Shown piece by piece: positions 1 to 9,420 of a stretch of DNA of 64,000 bases. The position numbers and the translations under genes were made by a program. Source of the DNA: Neosynechococcus sphagnicola sy1 (GTDB lineage Bacteria > Cyanobacteriota > Cyanobacteriia > Neosynechococcales > Neosynechococcaceae); assembly GCF_000775285.1 (NCBI RefSeq), contig NZ_JJML01000006.1:1-64000 (forward strand), in the 5' to 3' direction. The notes beneath the pieces were generated by a model that searched no databases, was not told the origin of the DNA, and saw only the letters and a program-made list of their open reading frames with translations. Every line of letters starts with the position of its first letter. The stretch's first letter is position 1.

Positions 1-1068
1 TATCTGGGGGGAGGGAGGGAGAAGGCTGGTGTCCTTCGGGGGCACATGGGTGAGGGGGAGGGGAGAGGCTGTAACCAGGGCCGAGGGAGGGGGAGGGGAG
101 GAGAAGCTGCTAGGCTTTTTAGCAACCATCAAAATCGCAGCAATGCGTTGCTTTGCAGCATCTAGGGTTTCTTGCTGCTGATGGAGCCACTGCTGGAGAT
201 CAGAGGGTTCGGTCTGGCTAATCCCTAACAGTAAATCGACGCCCTGGAGTAACTGATCAATGTCATCCGCGTCCAGCATCACCTTCTGATTCTGGGCAGC
301 GACAAAGCAATCTTCCATCACATGGGCCAGATGGACGGCGGCATCAATGGAGACAACCCTTGCTGCTCCTTTGATCGAGTGAGCAGCCCGCATCAGCGAC
401 TCCAATGCTTGGGGGGAGTGGGTCTGAGCTTCTAAGGCTAGCAGCCCTGTGTTCAAAATATTGGCCTGGGCTTCCACCTCTAGGCGGAATAGGTCTAGCA
501 TCGACGTATCCCCAAGACTGGCAGGCTCTTCAGGGGTGGCCTCGGCAATCTCCCTGGGGGCTGATTCCGGGACGGCTAGGGGCAGGGATGCGATCGCGAT
601 CTCTAGGGGGAGTTCAGGGGGTGAGGGTCGCTGGCCGGGATGTAAATCATGGGCGATCGCTTCTAGGGTCGAGGCGATCTCTGGTTGGTTTGCTGCCAAC
701 CAGTCGGGCAGTTCCGTCTCTTCAACCTGGCTGATCTGGTGCAACCAATCCAAGCCTCGCCACAGCGTTGCAAATTGATCTGAAGGACGGGAAGTCAGGG
801 GCAGTGCTACCAGACTGGTTTCTAAGCCAGAGGCCAGATTCACGGCAGCTTCAACTTCCAGGAGCTTAGCAATACCCTGAATGGTTCGAGTCGCACTTAA
901 TCCGGCTTCCATGACTGACGGGGAGGATGTACCTTCATCCAGTGCGGACAATCCTGCTCTCACCAAGGGAATTTGGGTCTGAACTTCTAACCGAAATAAG
1001 TCCCACAGGGAGAGTTCCTTGATGTCGCGTCCAGTTTCCGTCACAAGCTCTCCTCCGAGGTTGCCCAT
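1..1068 (-). CDS. cheA: CheA-type chemotaxis histidine kinase, N-terminal part (runs off the window)
   Basis: The reading frame is open from ATG at 1068 to position 1, so the gene is partial and its kinase core lies outside. The visible 356 residues hold two Hpt-like helical domains in tandem. The second (about 165-280) has the phospho-acceptor motif AAHSIKGAARVV. The first (about 20-140) aligns with it but reads ATRTIQGIAKLL, so the histidine is replaced by arginine and it probably cannot be phosphorylated. A Pro/Ser-rich linker follows. Cyanobacterial CheA proteins often carry extra Hpt domains and a C-terminal receiver, but neither can be checked here. It is the last visible gene of the minus-strand chemosensory operon, 6 bases after cheW, and should receive signals from the two upstream MCPs through CheW. 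The ligand is unknown. Confidence 0.85.
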   Translation of the reverse strand, partial: MGNLGGELVTETGRDIKELSLWDLFRLEVQTQIPLVRAGLSALDEGTSSPSVMEAGLSATRTIQGIAKLLEVEAAVNLASGLETSLVALPLTSRPSDQFATLWRGLDWLHQISQVEETELPDWLAANQPEIASTLEAIAHDLHPGQRPSPPELPLEIAIASLPLAVPESAPREIAEATPEEPASLGDTSMLDLFRLEVEAQANILNTGLLALEAQTHSPQALESLMRAAHSIKGAARVVSIDAAVHLAHVMEDCFVAAQNQKVMLDADDIDQLLQGVDLLLGISQTEPSDLQQWLHQQQETLDAAKQRIAAILMVAKKPSSFSSPPPPSALVTASPLPLTHVPPKDTSLLPPSPQI

Positions 1069-1074
1069 TGATAC

Positions 1075-1806
1075 TTAAAAAATTTGCCGATTTAAGGTGG
1101 AAAACAATAGATCGGCATCGAGAAAATTCACGTTCTCGGTTTGCCAGGTTAGCACGCCTTGAGTGTAGGTCTCAGAGGCTTGGGAAATCACCACTGGAGG
1201 AGCTTGAAACTCTGATCGGTGAAAGCGGTAAATTCCATATATCTCATCCACGGGAAACACCCATTGATTCCCCCGGTGTTCGGTGACAATCAAGCGCTTG
1301 GAGTGGTTGTCTCCCCCCACACCAGCCGCTAATTCCTCCGGGGGCGTTAACTTCAACAAATGGCTCAGGGAGGCACAGAGCAACATTTCCCCGCGAATAT
1401 TGAGTATGCCTAAAAACAAGGCATTACTACGATGGGGCACCGTATGAATGCGGCAAAGGTGGGTGACTTCTTGCAAGACGCTGACAGGCAAGGCCAATCG
1501 TTCATGGCTGAGTCGAAAGATAATCACCGAAATTGTATCGGTAGCGCGGTCAAGGGTTCTTTCTCCATGGCAAAGGGGCGCTGTGGTGGCTGCCAACACC
1601 TCTGTCCATTCTTGGAGATAGGCGGCAGGAGCGGCTCGTTCTAGCAAACTCCGACCGGCAGCAGAATAGACGGGACAATTGTGGCAGTGAATCACGGTTT
1701 TGAGTTCACCACAGGTGCGATCGCCCATGACCCCAATGCGATTCCAGCAATCATCCAAGAGCGGAATTGCTGCTGTTTCTGAGACTGTATGGAAATCACT
1801 ATTCAT
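1075..1806 (-). CDS. cheW: CheW-family coupling protein with N-terminal cysteine cluster
   Basis: A 243-residue protein. The C-terminal 150 residues form a CheW-like SH3 fold (FRLSHERLALPVSVLQEV, then GILNIRGEMLLCASL), the domain that couples MCPs to CheA. The N-terminal 55 residues carry a conserved cysteine pattern (DDCWNRIGVMGDRTC, then HCHNCPVYS). This pattern occurs in CheW-like proteins of Wsp/Tax type systems and could bind metal or a redox cofactor, which is inference. The gene sits between the downstream-proximal MCP (27-base gap) and cheA (6-base gap), so it is probably translated from one operon mRNA and scaffolds the same array. Confidence 0.88.
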   Translation of the reverse strand: MNSDFHTVSETAAIPLLDDCWNRIGVMGDRTCGELKTVIHCHNCPVYSAAGRSLLERAAPAAYLQEWTEVLAATTAPLCHGERTLDRATDTISVIIFRLSHERLALPVSVLQEVTHLCRIHTVPHRSNALFLGILNIRGEMLLCASLSHLLKLTPPEELAAGVGGDNHSKRLIVTEHRGNQWVFPVDEIYGIYRFHRSEFQAPPVVISQASETYTQGVLTWQTENVNFLDADLLFSTLNRQIF

Positions 1807-1833
1807 CGCGTTCCTGCTGTATCCGTGGCAAAA

Positions 1834-3543
1834 TCAATCATTTCTAGAAGTCAGCACTTTGAATCGAGAAATTTCTGTCCGTAGACCATTGGCAGCATCA
1901 TCAAGCTGTTCTAATGCGCGATTGGTGGCTTGCAATGAATCGACCGTTTGCTGCGATACCTGACTGAGTTGCTCCATGGATTCACTAATTTGCTGAGCCC
2001 CCAAGGATTGTTCCTCCACACTCTGACTCACCTCCTCGAACTGTGGGGTCAGCCCCTGAACTTGCTGGATGGCTTCGGCAATCTGGTCGCTAATTCTACC
2101 CACATCTGCAACACTATTAACAACGGATGTAGTGAAGTTACCCATTTCCACCACCCCCGTCGAAACTGCCCATTGCATTTCTTTGATCATTTTTTCAATC
2201 TCTAGGGTCGCGACGGCGGTCTGATCGGCGAGGCGGCGAATTTCCCGCGCTACAACCGCAAAGCCAGTGCCGTATACTCCTGCCTTTTCAGCTTCGAGGG
2301 CCGCATTGAGGGAAAGCAAATTCGTCTGATCGGCCACAATTGTAATTGTGGTGATCACGCGACTAATGTTGGTGGCCTTGTCATTCATGACTTGTAACTT
2401 GGCGGAAATTAACTGAGTTGCTTCGAACAACTGACGCATCACCGTTTCCATGCGATTCAGTTCCCCTTGACTGCGGGCTGTAGCAATCTCAGTTTGGTCT
2501 GCCATTCCTGCCACCTGCTCCATGGTTTTCACCAGTTCTTTAGAGGTGGCAGCAATTTGATAGGCAGTTGTCGTCACCTGATTGGTTGAAGCCAGTTGCT
2601 CAGCCATGGTCGCTTCTAGATCTCTCCCTGATGCAGTAATTTGTGAAGTTGCCTCAGAGATTTGCCTCCCTGATTGCTGAATGCGATGCACCAAGGAATT
2701 TAAGTCTTTATTCATGCGGTAGAAAGCATTCTGCAACTGACCGATTTCATCTCGTTGATCAGCGGGGACAATTTGACTAGTGAGATCTCCGGCAGAGATT
2801 TTTTGGGCAATGTCTACTACCCCAGCAATCTTTTTACCCAAGGGCTTGGCAATGGTATTGCTAAAGAAAATAGCGAACATGATGGCAGTGCCTGGCCCTA
2901 GAAGAATGGCAATAAATGCCCAAAACTTGACATGAATTACATCCTTCGTCGAAACACGTTCTGTTTCATCCGCCAGATCTTCGTTAACCTTCAATACCTT
3001 TACGAGGGCCGTCGCCGCTTCTAGAAAAGGTTGATGATTGGCTTCGCCACGTTCCTGAAGCTGTCTAAAAGCTGCCAATGCAGCTCCAGAGTCTTCCCCA
3101 TTCAGATGATGTTCTGCTAGCGTTTGATATTGTAAATTAAGCCGTAGAAACTCCAGATGAGCTTGCTCCCAGACCTTCCATTTCTGGAGAAATTCTTGGT
3201 ATATTTTCTCCTCTAAGTCTGAGATATCAGCAGAGTTATACTGAGTGAACCCATTTTCAATTTGACTGAAGGCTAAGTCCATATGGGCAACATTAGCTGC
3301 CCGCTCGGCTTTGCTTAAATCAATATTCAACAAGCTTTGTTCTGACGACTGAATTTGAGTTTGACCTTCCCTGATCTTCCACAGGCCAGAAATACTGGGT
3401 AGGCTGTTGTTGGCTAAGGTATCAATGTGTTGACTTAGCTGTGAACTACTGCTTAAGCCAAACAAGGCCACAATGAGCACCAGCACCCCCATAAACATGA
3501 AGGCGGTGATCAGTCTTGCTTGCATGGATAAATTCTGGAACAT
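1834..3543 (-). CDS. methyl-accepting chemotaxis protein
   Basis: A 569-residue transducer. Transmembrane helix 1 is at about 10-32, followed by an extracytoplasmic helical sensor region of about 170 residues (four-helix-bundle type, no recognisable GAF or PAS chromophore domain). TM2 lies at about 205-228, then a HAMP domain and the coiled-coil signalling domain. The hairpin tip is diagnostic ([20 protein letters not shown]), followed by [20 protein letters not shown]. The signal sensed is not evident. It lies 3 bases downstream of cheR, which should methylate it, and is paralogous to the broken MCP at 4845-6463. Absence of a photoreceptor domain argues against a direct PixJ-like light sensor. 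Confidence 0.92.
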   Translation of the reverse strand: MFQNLSMQARLITAFMFMGVLVLIVALFGLSSSSQLSQHIDTLANNSLPSISGLWKIREGQTQIQSSEQSLLNIDLSKAERAANVAHMDLAFSQIENGFTQYNSADISDLEEKIYQEFLQKWKVWEQAHLEFLRLNLQYQTLAEHHLNGEDSGAALAAFRQLQERGEANHQPFLEAATALVKVLKVNEDLADETERVSTKDVIHVKFWAFIAILLGPGTAIMFAIFFSNTIAKPLGKKIAGVVDIAQKISAGDLTSQIVPADQRDEIGQLQNAFYRMNKDLNSLVHRIQQSGRQISEATSQITASGRDLEATMAEQLASTNQVTTTAYQIAATSKELVKTMEQVAGMADQTEIATARSQGELNRMETVMRQLFEATQLISAKLQVMNDKATNISRVITTITIVADQTNLLSLNAALEAEKAGVYGTGFAVVAREIRRLADQTAVATLEIEKMIKEMQWAVSTGVVEMGNFTTSVVNSVADVGRISDQIAEAIQQVQGLTPQFEEVSQSVEEQSLGAQQISESMEQLSQVSQQTVDSLQATNRALEQLDDAANGLRTEISRFKVLTSRND

Positions 3544-3546
3544 CTC

Positions 3547-4827
3547 CTACTGCACTCCCGCTTCAAGACTGTGCTGCAAACGTTGAATCCGCTGCTGAAG
3601 GATCTGAGCGCTAATCAGATCGCCCTGATGTTGCTTCAACAACACCAAGTGAACCAATGCTTCATGGGAGTTAGGTTCCAGATACAGGGCTTTTTGAAAG
3701 CATTTCTCTGCCTGGGTATCCTCCTTGGTGGCCTGGTAGATCTGCCCTAATAGGAGGTAGGCAGCGGCACTGGTGCGATGCTGGCTCAGGTAGGTTTGAC
3801 AGAGGGTTGCGGCGGTTGTCAATTGCCCTGCATTGGCTAAGGTTCTAGCCGTGTCCAGATCATATAGATCTTGGTCAGATTGTAATTGCGTGGGTGCTTG
3901 GCTCTGCAGTGGCAAGGGGGCTAGCTGCCTTTCTACCTTGGGGGATTGCTCTCGAAGATTGGGAGCAGATTGTGGGGATTTTGGGACTGAGAGTCTTGGT
4001 TGAGTCCTTTTTTTGAGTGACTTTTGAGACGGAGAGGTGGGAAGTAAGTCCACTGCAACTTTACGGAAACCAAAGGTAAAGGGTCGACGGATGGAAGTGT
4101 AATGGGGGGATGTGGCAAGTTGTCCGGTTTCAGAGGCTCCTAGAAATAACAACCCTCCCGACAACAGCCGCTGATCGATCGCTTGTAAGACCTGGGAACA
4201 GGCTTCTGGGTGGAGATAGATGAGCAAATTTCGGCAAAAAATAATGTCGTACTGCTTCGTCAGACGGGTCAAAACGGTCATCACATTTCCCTGTTGAAAA
4301 TGTACCCGTTGGCGAATAAACGCACTCAATTCAAACCCCTCGGAGGTAGGCTGAAAATAGCGGCGGGGATCGATCCAGGCTTTGCCGCGGAAAGAATTCT
4401 TGGTATAAATACCCCGTTGGGCTTTGGCGATCGATTCATAGCTAATATCAATGGCATCGATGGCAAATCGCTCGGGGGGCACACCCGCCTCTAGGAACGC
4501 GATCGCGATGGAATAGGGCTCCTCCCCCGTAGAACAAGGGACACTGAGAATTTGCCAACGGCGGGCAGAATCAGCAACATAGTGCTGCAAATATTCAAAG
4601 GGTTTGCTATCTCGAAAGAACCAAGTTTCAGGAACCACCAGTTCCTCAATCAGGGCATCTAACTCGACACAGGAGGCTTGGACGCGCATCAGATACGTCT
4701 GTGGATCTGATAGTCCAGAGATGGCTTGACGGGTTGCGATCGCTCGGGCAATCCGTTTCAGGGTAATCGAGCTGGAATCGAAACCAATTTTTTGACTCAG
4801 TAACGTTGCGATCGCTGTTATGACCAC
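3547..4827 (-). CDS. cheR: CheR chemotaxis methyltransferase with C-terminal TPR
   Basis: A 426-residue protein. An N-terminal helical CheR domain precedes a SAM-dependent methyltransferase fold with VPCSTGEEPYSIAIAF (the SAM loop, about residues 95-115) and FCRNLLIYL. These are hallmarks of CheR, which methylates glutamates of MCPs. A proline/glutamine-rich linker (about 270-320) leads to a C-terminal tetratricopeptide region (SAAAYLLLGQIYQATKED, ALYLEPNSHEALVHL), as in CheR proteins of Wsp/Frz-like alternative systems. It sits between the two MCP genes with gaps of 17 and 3 bases. Confidence 0.92.
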   Translation of the reverse strand: MVITAIATLLSQKIGFDSSSITLKRIARAIATRQAISGLSDPQTYLMRVQASCVELDALIEELVVPETWFFRDSKPFEYLQHYVADSARRWQILSVPCSTGEEPYSIAIAFLEAGVPPERFAIDAIDISYESIAKAQRGIYTKNSFRGKAWIDPRRYFQPTSEGFELSAFIRQRVHFQQGNVMTVLTRLTKQYDIIFCRNLLIYLHPEACSQVLQAIDQRLLSGGLLFLGASETGQLATSPHYTSIRRPFTFGFRKVAVDLLPTSPSQKSLKKRTQPRLSVPKSPQSAPNLREQSPKVERQLAPLPLQSQAPTQLQSDQDLYDLDTARTLANAGQLTTAATLCQTYLSQHRTSAAAYLLLGQIYQATKEDTQAEKCFQKALYLEPNSHEALVHLVLLKQHQGDLISAQILQQRIQRLQHSLEAGVQ

Positions 4828-4844
4828 AGCTGTCCTCCCCCTCC

Positions 4845-6463
4845 TTAAGCAGTCCTAAATCGGGCTATTTCCGACCGCAGTCCGTGGGCGACGCCATCCA
4901 GCCCTTCCAACGCCTGGTTGGTTTCTCGCAAGGCATCCGCCGTTTGCTGAGAGGCTTCACTGAGTTGCTCCATAGCCTCACTGATTTGCTGTGCCCCCAG
5001 GGATTGTTCCTCCATTGTTTGGTTCACCTGGTCAAACTGGGGGGTGAGTCCCTGTACTTGGTGAATGACCCGAGCAATCTGGTCGCTGATTCGGCCGACA
5101 TCGGCAACGCTCAGAACCATTGACTGATTGAACTTATCCATTTCTACCACGCCCGTCGAGACTGCTGACTGCATCTCCTTAATCATTTGGGCGATTTCCA
5201 AGGTTGCAACCGCAGTTTGATCTGCCAGTCGGCGAATTTCCCGTGCTACTACGGCAAAACCTGCGCCATATTCTCCAGCTTTTTCAGCTTCGATCGCGGC
5301 ATTTAATGACAACAGATTGGTTTGATCTGCAACCTTGTTAATGGCGGTAACTACGCTGTTAATATTGCTGGCTTTCTCACTCATGACACCAAATTTGGTG
5401 GCGATTGACTGGGTTGCTTCCGACAGCTTCCGCATCACGGACTCCATGTGGGTCAAATCTTCCTGACTGGCTCCCGCTGCCAGGGCTGTTGATTGCGATA
5501 GCTCCGCTACTTGCTCCATGGTATTCACGAGCTCTCTAGCCGAGGCCGCAATTTGATGGGCATTGGCGGTGACCTCGTTCGTAGAGGCGAGTTGTTCCGC
5601 AACTGTGGCTTCGAGTTGCTTCCCGGCAGCAGCAATTTGGGTGACAGAGGTACTGATCTGGACACCGGATTTTTGTGTTTGATAAATCAGGGAATGTAAA
5701 TGCTTCTCCATGCGCTGGAAAGCCACCATCAGTTGACCAATCTCACTCTTGTCCTGTGTAACCATGATCGGTTGAGTCAGATCACCCGCAGCAATATTCT
5801 CGGCTGCGTGCACAACTTTAGGAAGCTGCCGCCGAATCGGTAAAATTGCCCATAATCCAAATAAAACAATGGCCAGAATCGTTAAGGCCGTCCCAACTAA
5901 AACCAGTAAGCGCAGGAATTGTCCTGCCTGCTCACTGGCTTTTGTATTTTCCTGAATCCTCTGGCTTAAAATTTTCTCAGCAGTGATGCGAGATGTTTCA
6001 ATTTTGGCAACCCTCGGGAGCAAAATTAGCCGTCTTGCTTCCTCTATCTGGTTGTTATCGAGTAATAAATAAACCTCAGAAGTCAGGCGATCAAACTCAC
6101 TTTCGATCCGGAGTATTTCATCCAGCGATTGCTGTAGCTCCGGCTCCCTCAGAATATTGAGAGTTTTTTTTCATGCTTCAGCATCGCCTCTCGTGCCGAG
6201 ATATAGGCATCGCGGAATGCCTGATCTTTTGGCGCAAGAACTGACCCTCGAGTTGAGGAAATCAGACGGGCAAGGTCATAGGCAAATATATGTAAAATCT
6301 GTATTTCTCTGGTTGTTTCCTCTGAGTTCCGTTGCAGTTGAATTAAGTTTTCGGTACTGGCATAAATGCTGGCACCCAGTAGCAACAAAAAAGCCAAGGG
6401 AGCTGAGAATCCTAACAGTATTCGGTTGGTAATTTTGTTCAACATGGGGGAATTTGATGTCAA
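4845..6463 (-). pseudogene. methyl-accepting chemotaxis protein, interrupted by a frameshift in a poly-A run
   Basis: Two overlapping frames make one MCP. ATG at 6463 opens an N-terminal part with TM1 (LLGFSAPLAFLLLLGASIYA) that stops at 6149. The rest continues in another frame, open from the stop at 6171 down to 4845, with TM2, HAMP and a signalling tip nearly identical to the neighbour ([20 protein letters not shown]). The break is at eight consecutive A on the coding strand (6165-6172). Nine A, or a -1 slip on A AAA AAA, restores a protein of about 539 residues. I cannot tell sequencing error, mutation or transcriptional/ribosomal slippage apart. The internal TTG at 6023 is not a convincing separate start. 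Labelled pseudogene only because the frame is broken as given. Confidence 0.8.
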
Positions 6464-6506
6464 TAGTATGTTGTTAATTAGACTCTATAGAATTTCAGAT
6501 TTCAGA

Positions 6507-6977
6507 TTAATTTTCACTACCTGTGAGTAAATTAGTATGCCGAGGGTCACTGAATAAGCACTCCAGTTTAATACATTGAATAATGCGATTGCTATCTATG
6601 ATAGTGCCACTCAAGTAAGGGGCAGCATCAACTCGAACACCTAAATCCACAATTTCATCTTCCGATCGATTTAAGGTTTCCGTAACTCGCTCAGCCATCA
6701 GGCCCAATTGTTTGAGGGTGCCATCGGGACTGGTGTAATTAACAATCATAATCCGGGTACTCAAGTGGGAATGACTCGGACTTCCCTGAATTAGATGGCA
6801 CAAATCAATCACCGGCAAGATGGTTCCCCGATAGTTGAATATCCCAGCTACATATTCAGGCAAGTGATGGACTTTTCGCAGACTAACTTTAGGGATAATG
6901 GCAACAATGGAAGAACTCTCGATCGCATAAAGTTCAGATTTGACATAGAACAAGAGCATTAACATACGTAACCCCAT
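6507..6977 (-). CDS. cheW: CheW-like coupling protein
   Basis: A single CheW domain (LLFYVKSELYAIESSSIV at the N-terminus, AGIFNYRGTILPVIDLCHLI in the middle, then LMAERVTETLNRSEDEIVDLG). It should dock MCPs and CheA in the array. The frame is open up to 7043, but the family begins just before LMLLFYV, so I take ATG 6977 (6965 or 6959 also possible). No strong Shine-Dalgarno sequence decides it. It is the first gene of the chemosensory operon, 44 bases upstream of the broken MCP. The 244 bases upstream (7044-7287) contain a 10-bp direct repeat (7054-7063 and 7067-7076) but no clear promoter. Confidence 0.82.
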   Translation of the reverse strand: MGLRMLMLLFYVKSELYAIESSSIVAIIPKVSLRKVHHLPEYVAGIFNYRGTILPVIDLCHLIQGSPSHSHLSTRIMIVNYTSPDGTLKQLGLMAERVTETLNRSEDEIVDLGVRVDAAPYLSGTIIDSNRIIQCIKLECLFSDPRHTNLLTGSEN

Positions 6978-7287
6978 GGTCGCAGCGAAAATCATGATGG
7001 CATGAAATCCCATCAAGCGATCGCAAATGTCTGGAAACAGCAAGGGCGATCGCCCTCTCAGGTAGACCTCTCAGGTGCAATTGCAACCGTGAATTGCGTG
7101 GGAGTAAAGGTAACAGCCATCAGGGATTCTGCATCACGGTGTCTAGAAAAGACTTGAATATCGGGAGATTTGAGGAATATTTATGATTATCCCAATTATA
7201 GGAAAGCCTACCACTGATGTCAGACTGCGATCAGTATATTGGGCATTGATACCCCCGATCGGCATCTTCTATTCCAGGCATTTGGGT

Positions 7288-8178
7288 TTATCGGATGCTC
7301 CAGCGACGTCGCCACTGAGAGGTTGATTCTAAGGAGGAGTGCTGTTGCTCCGCTTGATGCCGTTGCAGAATCATTGCCGCGACATCGTCCAGGTGGGGGT
7401 CACGATAGGGAATTGCCGCCCTAGTTTGCAAGTGCTCCTGTTCCATGGGGGAGAGTGGATGTAAGCTCTGGGGATCAAACGCCGCCACCGTCCCGTAAGA
7501 CCACTCATGGGAGCGATGACGCTCCCCAACAGGAATCGTGCCCAAACATAGCCCTGCTGCTAAAAGGGCTGTCCGTACCGCTGCCGAGCGGGAATAGGTG
7601 GCAAATTTGCCCTTGGGCGCAAGACAGCGCCCCACCTGCCCTAAAAACTCGATGGTCCATAGCTGGGGGCAGCGCCGGGGCGAAAATGGATCGAAGAAAA
7701 TGGTATCGGCTTGCCAGCCCCACTGGTTGAGTTGTTGGATGGTTTGACGGGCATCACCGATCAGTAATGTTGCCTGTAGTCCAGAGGTTTGATACCCATA
7801 GTCATGGGCGATCGCCTTCAAGGCCGTTTGCACTGCGGGTGACCAGCTATCAATCAAAGGGGGGGCGATCGCCGCTCGGGGCACCGTCTCATCTAGCTCC
7901 AATCCATAGACCTCAACCTGGCAACGGGGGTTAATGCGCCAGATGGTCTCTAACGCCGCCGCCGTGTTGTAGCCGAGTCCATAGCAGACATCCAATAGCT
8001 TCAGGGTTTGCTGAGAAGCTCGCTGCTCCAGACCAGTTGCCTGGACAAATTTGAACAACGCCTCAGTTTTTGCACCTTCACGACTGTGAAAATGTTCGCC
8101 AAATTCTGGAGAGAAGAAGGTAAAAGAGCCATCATGGGTGGGTTCGGGCACCCATGGTGCGGGTTCTGGTTCCATCAT
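7288..8178 (-). CDS. mnmD: MnmD-like tRNA (5-methylaminomethyl-2-thiouridine) methyltransferase
   Basis: A 296-residue SAM-dependent methyltransferase. Family marks are DGSFTFFSPEFGEHFHSREGA near the N-terminus (residues 16-36), a SAM-binding loop LDVCYGLGYNTAAALE (about 63-78) and the motif DPFSPRRCPQLWT (about 165-177) typical of MnmC(m)/MnmD (DUF752). By family this enzyme methylates nm5s2U to mnm5s2U at the wobble base of certain tRNAs. It lacks the FAD oxidase half of bifunctional MnmC, as usual outside gammaproteobacteria. Start is ATG 8178 or the adjacent ATG at 8175. It appears monocistronic. Confidence 0.85.
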   Translation of the reverse strand: MMEPEPAPWVPEPTHDGSFTFFSPEFGEHFHSREGAKTEALFKFVQATGLEQRASQQTLKLLDVCYGLGYNTAAALETIWRINPRCQVEVYGLELDETVPRAAIAPPLIDSWSPAVQTALKAIAHDYGYQTSGLQATLLIGDARQTIQQLNQWGWQADTIFFDPFSPRRCPQLWTIEFLGQVGRCLAPKGKFATYSRSAAVRTALLAAGLCLGTIPVGERHRSHEWSYGTVAAFDPQSLHPLSPMEQEHLQTRAAIPYRDPHLDDVAAMILQRHQAEQQHSSLESTSQWRRRWSIR

Positions 8179-8394
8179 CGATCAGCAAATCTTCCTACTT
8201 AAGAATGGTTTATGGAAGAGACATCAGGTCGATTGGTTGGTTTCCCCCAGAAAGGTTCTTCCTGGCTAGTGGATAAAAATGTAGCGTAGGGGCTACGGCA
8301 AAAAACAATCTTGGGACTCTGAATAACCGCGATCGCATAAGCACGCTAATCCCACCATGATCACCCCAGCCTTTTTATTTGGAAGAATTGAACG

Positions 8395-8748
8395 TCAAGG
8401 GTTAGGTGTAACCCCAAGGTGATCCATAACGTTAATTAATTGAGGCTTAAACTGTGAATCATGGCGGACTTTCACAAACTCTAACCATAGAGAATTTTCC
8501 TCATCGGAGTCTCCGGTGTCTCTTCTAAATGCGAGACGAAAATATCCATAATCTCCGGACTCAAAAGCTTGGAAAATTGTATCAAATGGCTCATTAGCGT
8601 TTATTTGTAAAATCTGTCTCATTAAATTAAGAATAACTTGTGCATGTATACTAGAAAGTTCAGGATTTATTTTTAGTTGCTGTACTTTTTCTAGATTAGA
8701 CAAGGATATTTCCTGATCCATAACATTAATCTCCAAAAATTGGATCAC
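8395..8748 (-). CDS. hypothetical protein, 117 aa, acidic
   Basis: Not recognised. The product is mostly helical with an acidic middle (RDTGDSDEENSLW), no transmembrane segment and no signal peptide. Residues 10-12 offer an internal ATG (8721) that could be the true start. Base composition is more AT-rich than the neighbours (GC looks lower across 8440-8750), which may reflect transfer or weak selection. It lies between mnmD and a 79-aa helical repeat protein on the same strand, with no tight spacing that would suggest an operon. Confidence 0.55.
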   Translation of the reverse strand: MIQFLEINVMDQEISLSNLEKVQQLKINPELSSIHAQVILNLMRQILQINANEPFDTIFQAFESGDYGYFRLAFRRDTGDSDEENSLWLEFVKVRHDSQFKPQLINVMDHLGVTPNP

Positions 8749-8848
8749 AATTATTATTGGCCCCTAGAGACTATACAGCCTCTATGCTTGGTTTTTTGGC
8801 TGTAAGAGAGAAACCATCCCTTCTCTTGCCGATCGCGAAATTAAATGC

Positions 8849-9088
8849 CTAATTGTCGGTGTTGCTAGTGCCTAATCCCACCTCTTCCGCTGCTCGTTCC
8901 ACCAAATTTGCTTGGTGATGGTCTGCTTCCTGACGGGTCTTAGCTAACCGTTCACGAGCCTCTTCTTCCACAGATCCGATCGCCTGGGAAAATTCTTCCG
9001 TCGCCCGTTCCACCAGGTTTTCTTGCAAATGTTCGTCTTGTTGACGGGTTTGAGTCAACTGCTCTCTGGCTTTTTCTTCTAAGTTCAT
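8849..9088 (-). CDS. small charged helical protein with internal duplication
   Basis: A 79-residue protein made of two copies of a charged helix of about 30 residues. Copy 1 runs EEKAREQLTQTRQQDEHL and copy 2 EEEARERLAKTRQEADHH. Each is followed by NLVERA(T/A)EE and joined by FSQAIGSV. No cysteine, signal peptide or membrane span is present. The pattern resembles small stress-type or apolipoprotein-like amphipathic helices, but I do not recognise a family. A good ribosome binding site (GGAG around 9091-9096, coding strand AGGAGTACC read on the other strand) is not clear-cut. Coding is supported by the preserved duplication at protein level. Confidence 0.6.
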   Translation of the reverse strand: MNLEEKAREQLTQTRQQDEHLQENLVERATEEFSQAIGSVEEEARERLAKTRQEADHHQANLVERAAEEVGLGTSNTDN

Positions 9089-9420
9089 AGGAGTACCCCC
9101 TTTTTAATGAATTGACAACTCTTCCGAAAAACCGGGAACCATGCTGGAGAGTGTGCCTCTTCCCCCTTGACCAACAAGGGGTCGAGATCATGATTTCTTC
9201 TATACTGTTTCATACGGAAGCATGTCTGACCATCATCGATAAAAAAGATCATAGAACCTAGCAAATCGCAATACAGGCAGTTTTGGGTTCTAGCGGAATT
9301 CCCCCCTGCCCCAAGGCTCCTTGCCCCATCATTTCAGTTGGATGAAAGTCCCCAGCCTTGTAGGATACTTGATCCTGCTGCTGCGTAATTTTTCATTGAC
9401 CCGATCTCAGGATTGCCCAC
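9089..9420. other. intergenic region between divergent genes, no gene seen
   Basis: This 332-base divergent spacer separates the 79-aa helical protein (minus) from the isoaspartyl peptidase (plus) and must hold both promoters. A weak inverted pair AGAACC (9251-9256) / GGTTCT is visible around a 30-base spacer. I see no convincing -35/-10 pair, tRNA or conserved RNA. A minus-strand open frame (8952-9191) overlaps the left part but looks like a shadow of the helical protein gene. Confidence 0.4.

Noticed and set aside
4845-6023. A separate soluble MCP starting at TTG 6023
   Set aside because: The frame is open upstream to 6171 with sequence that continues the MCP sensor region, so this is the 3' part of a broken longer gene.
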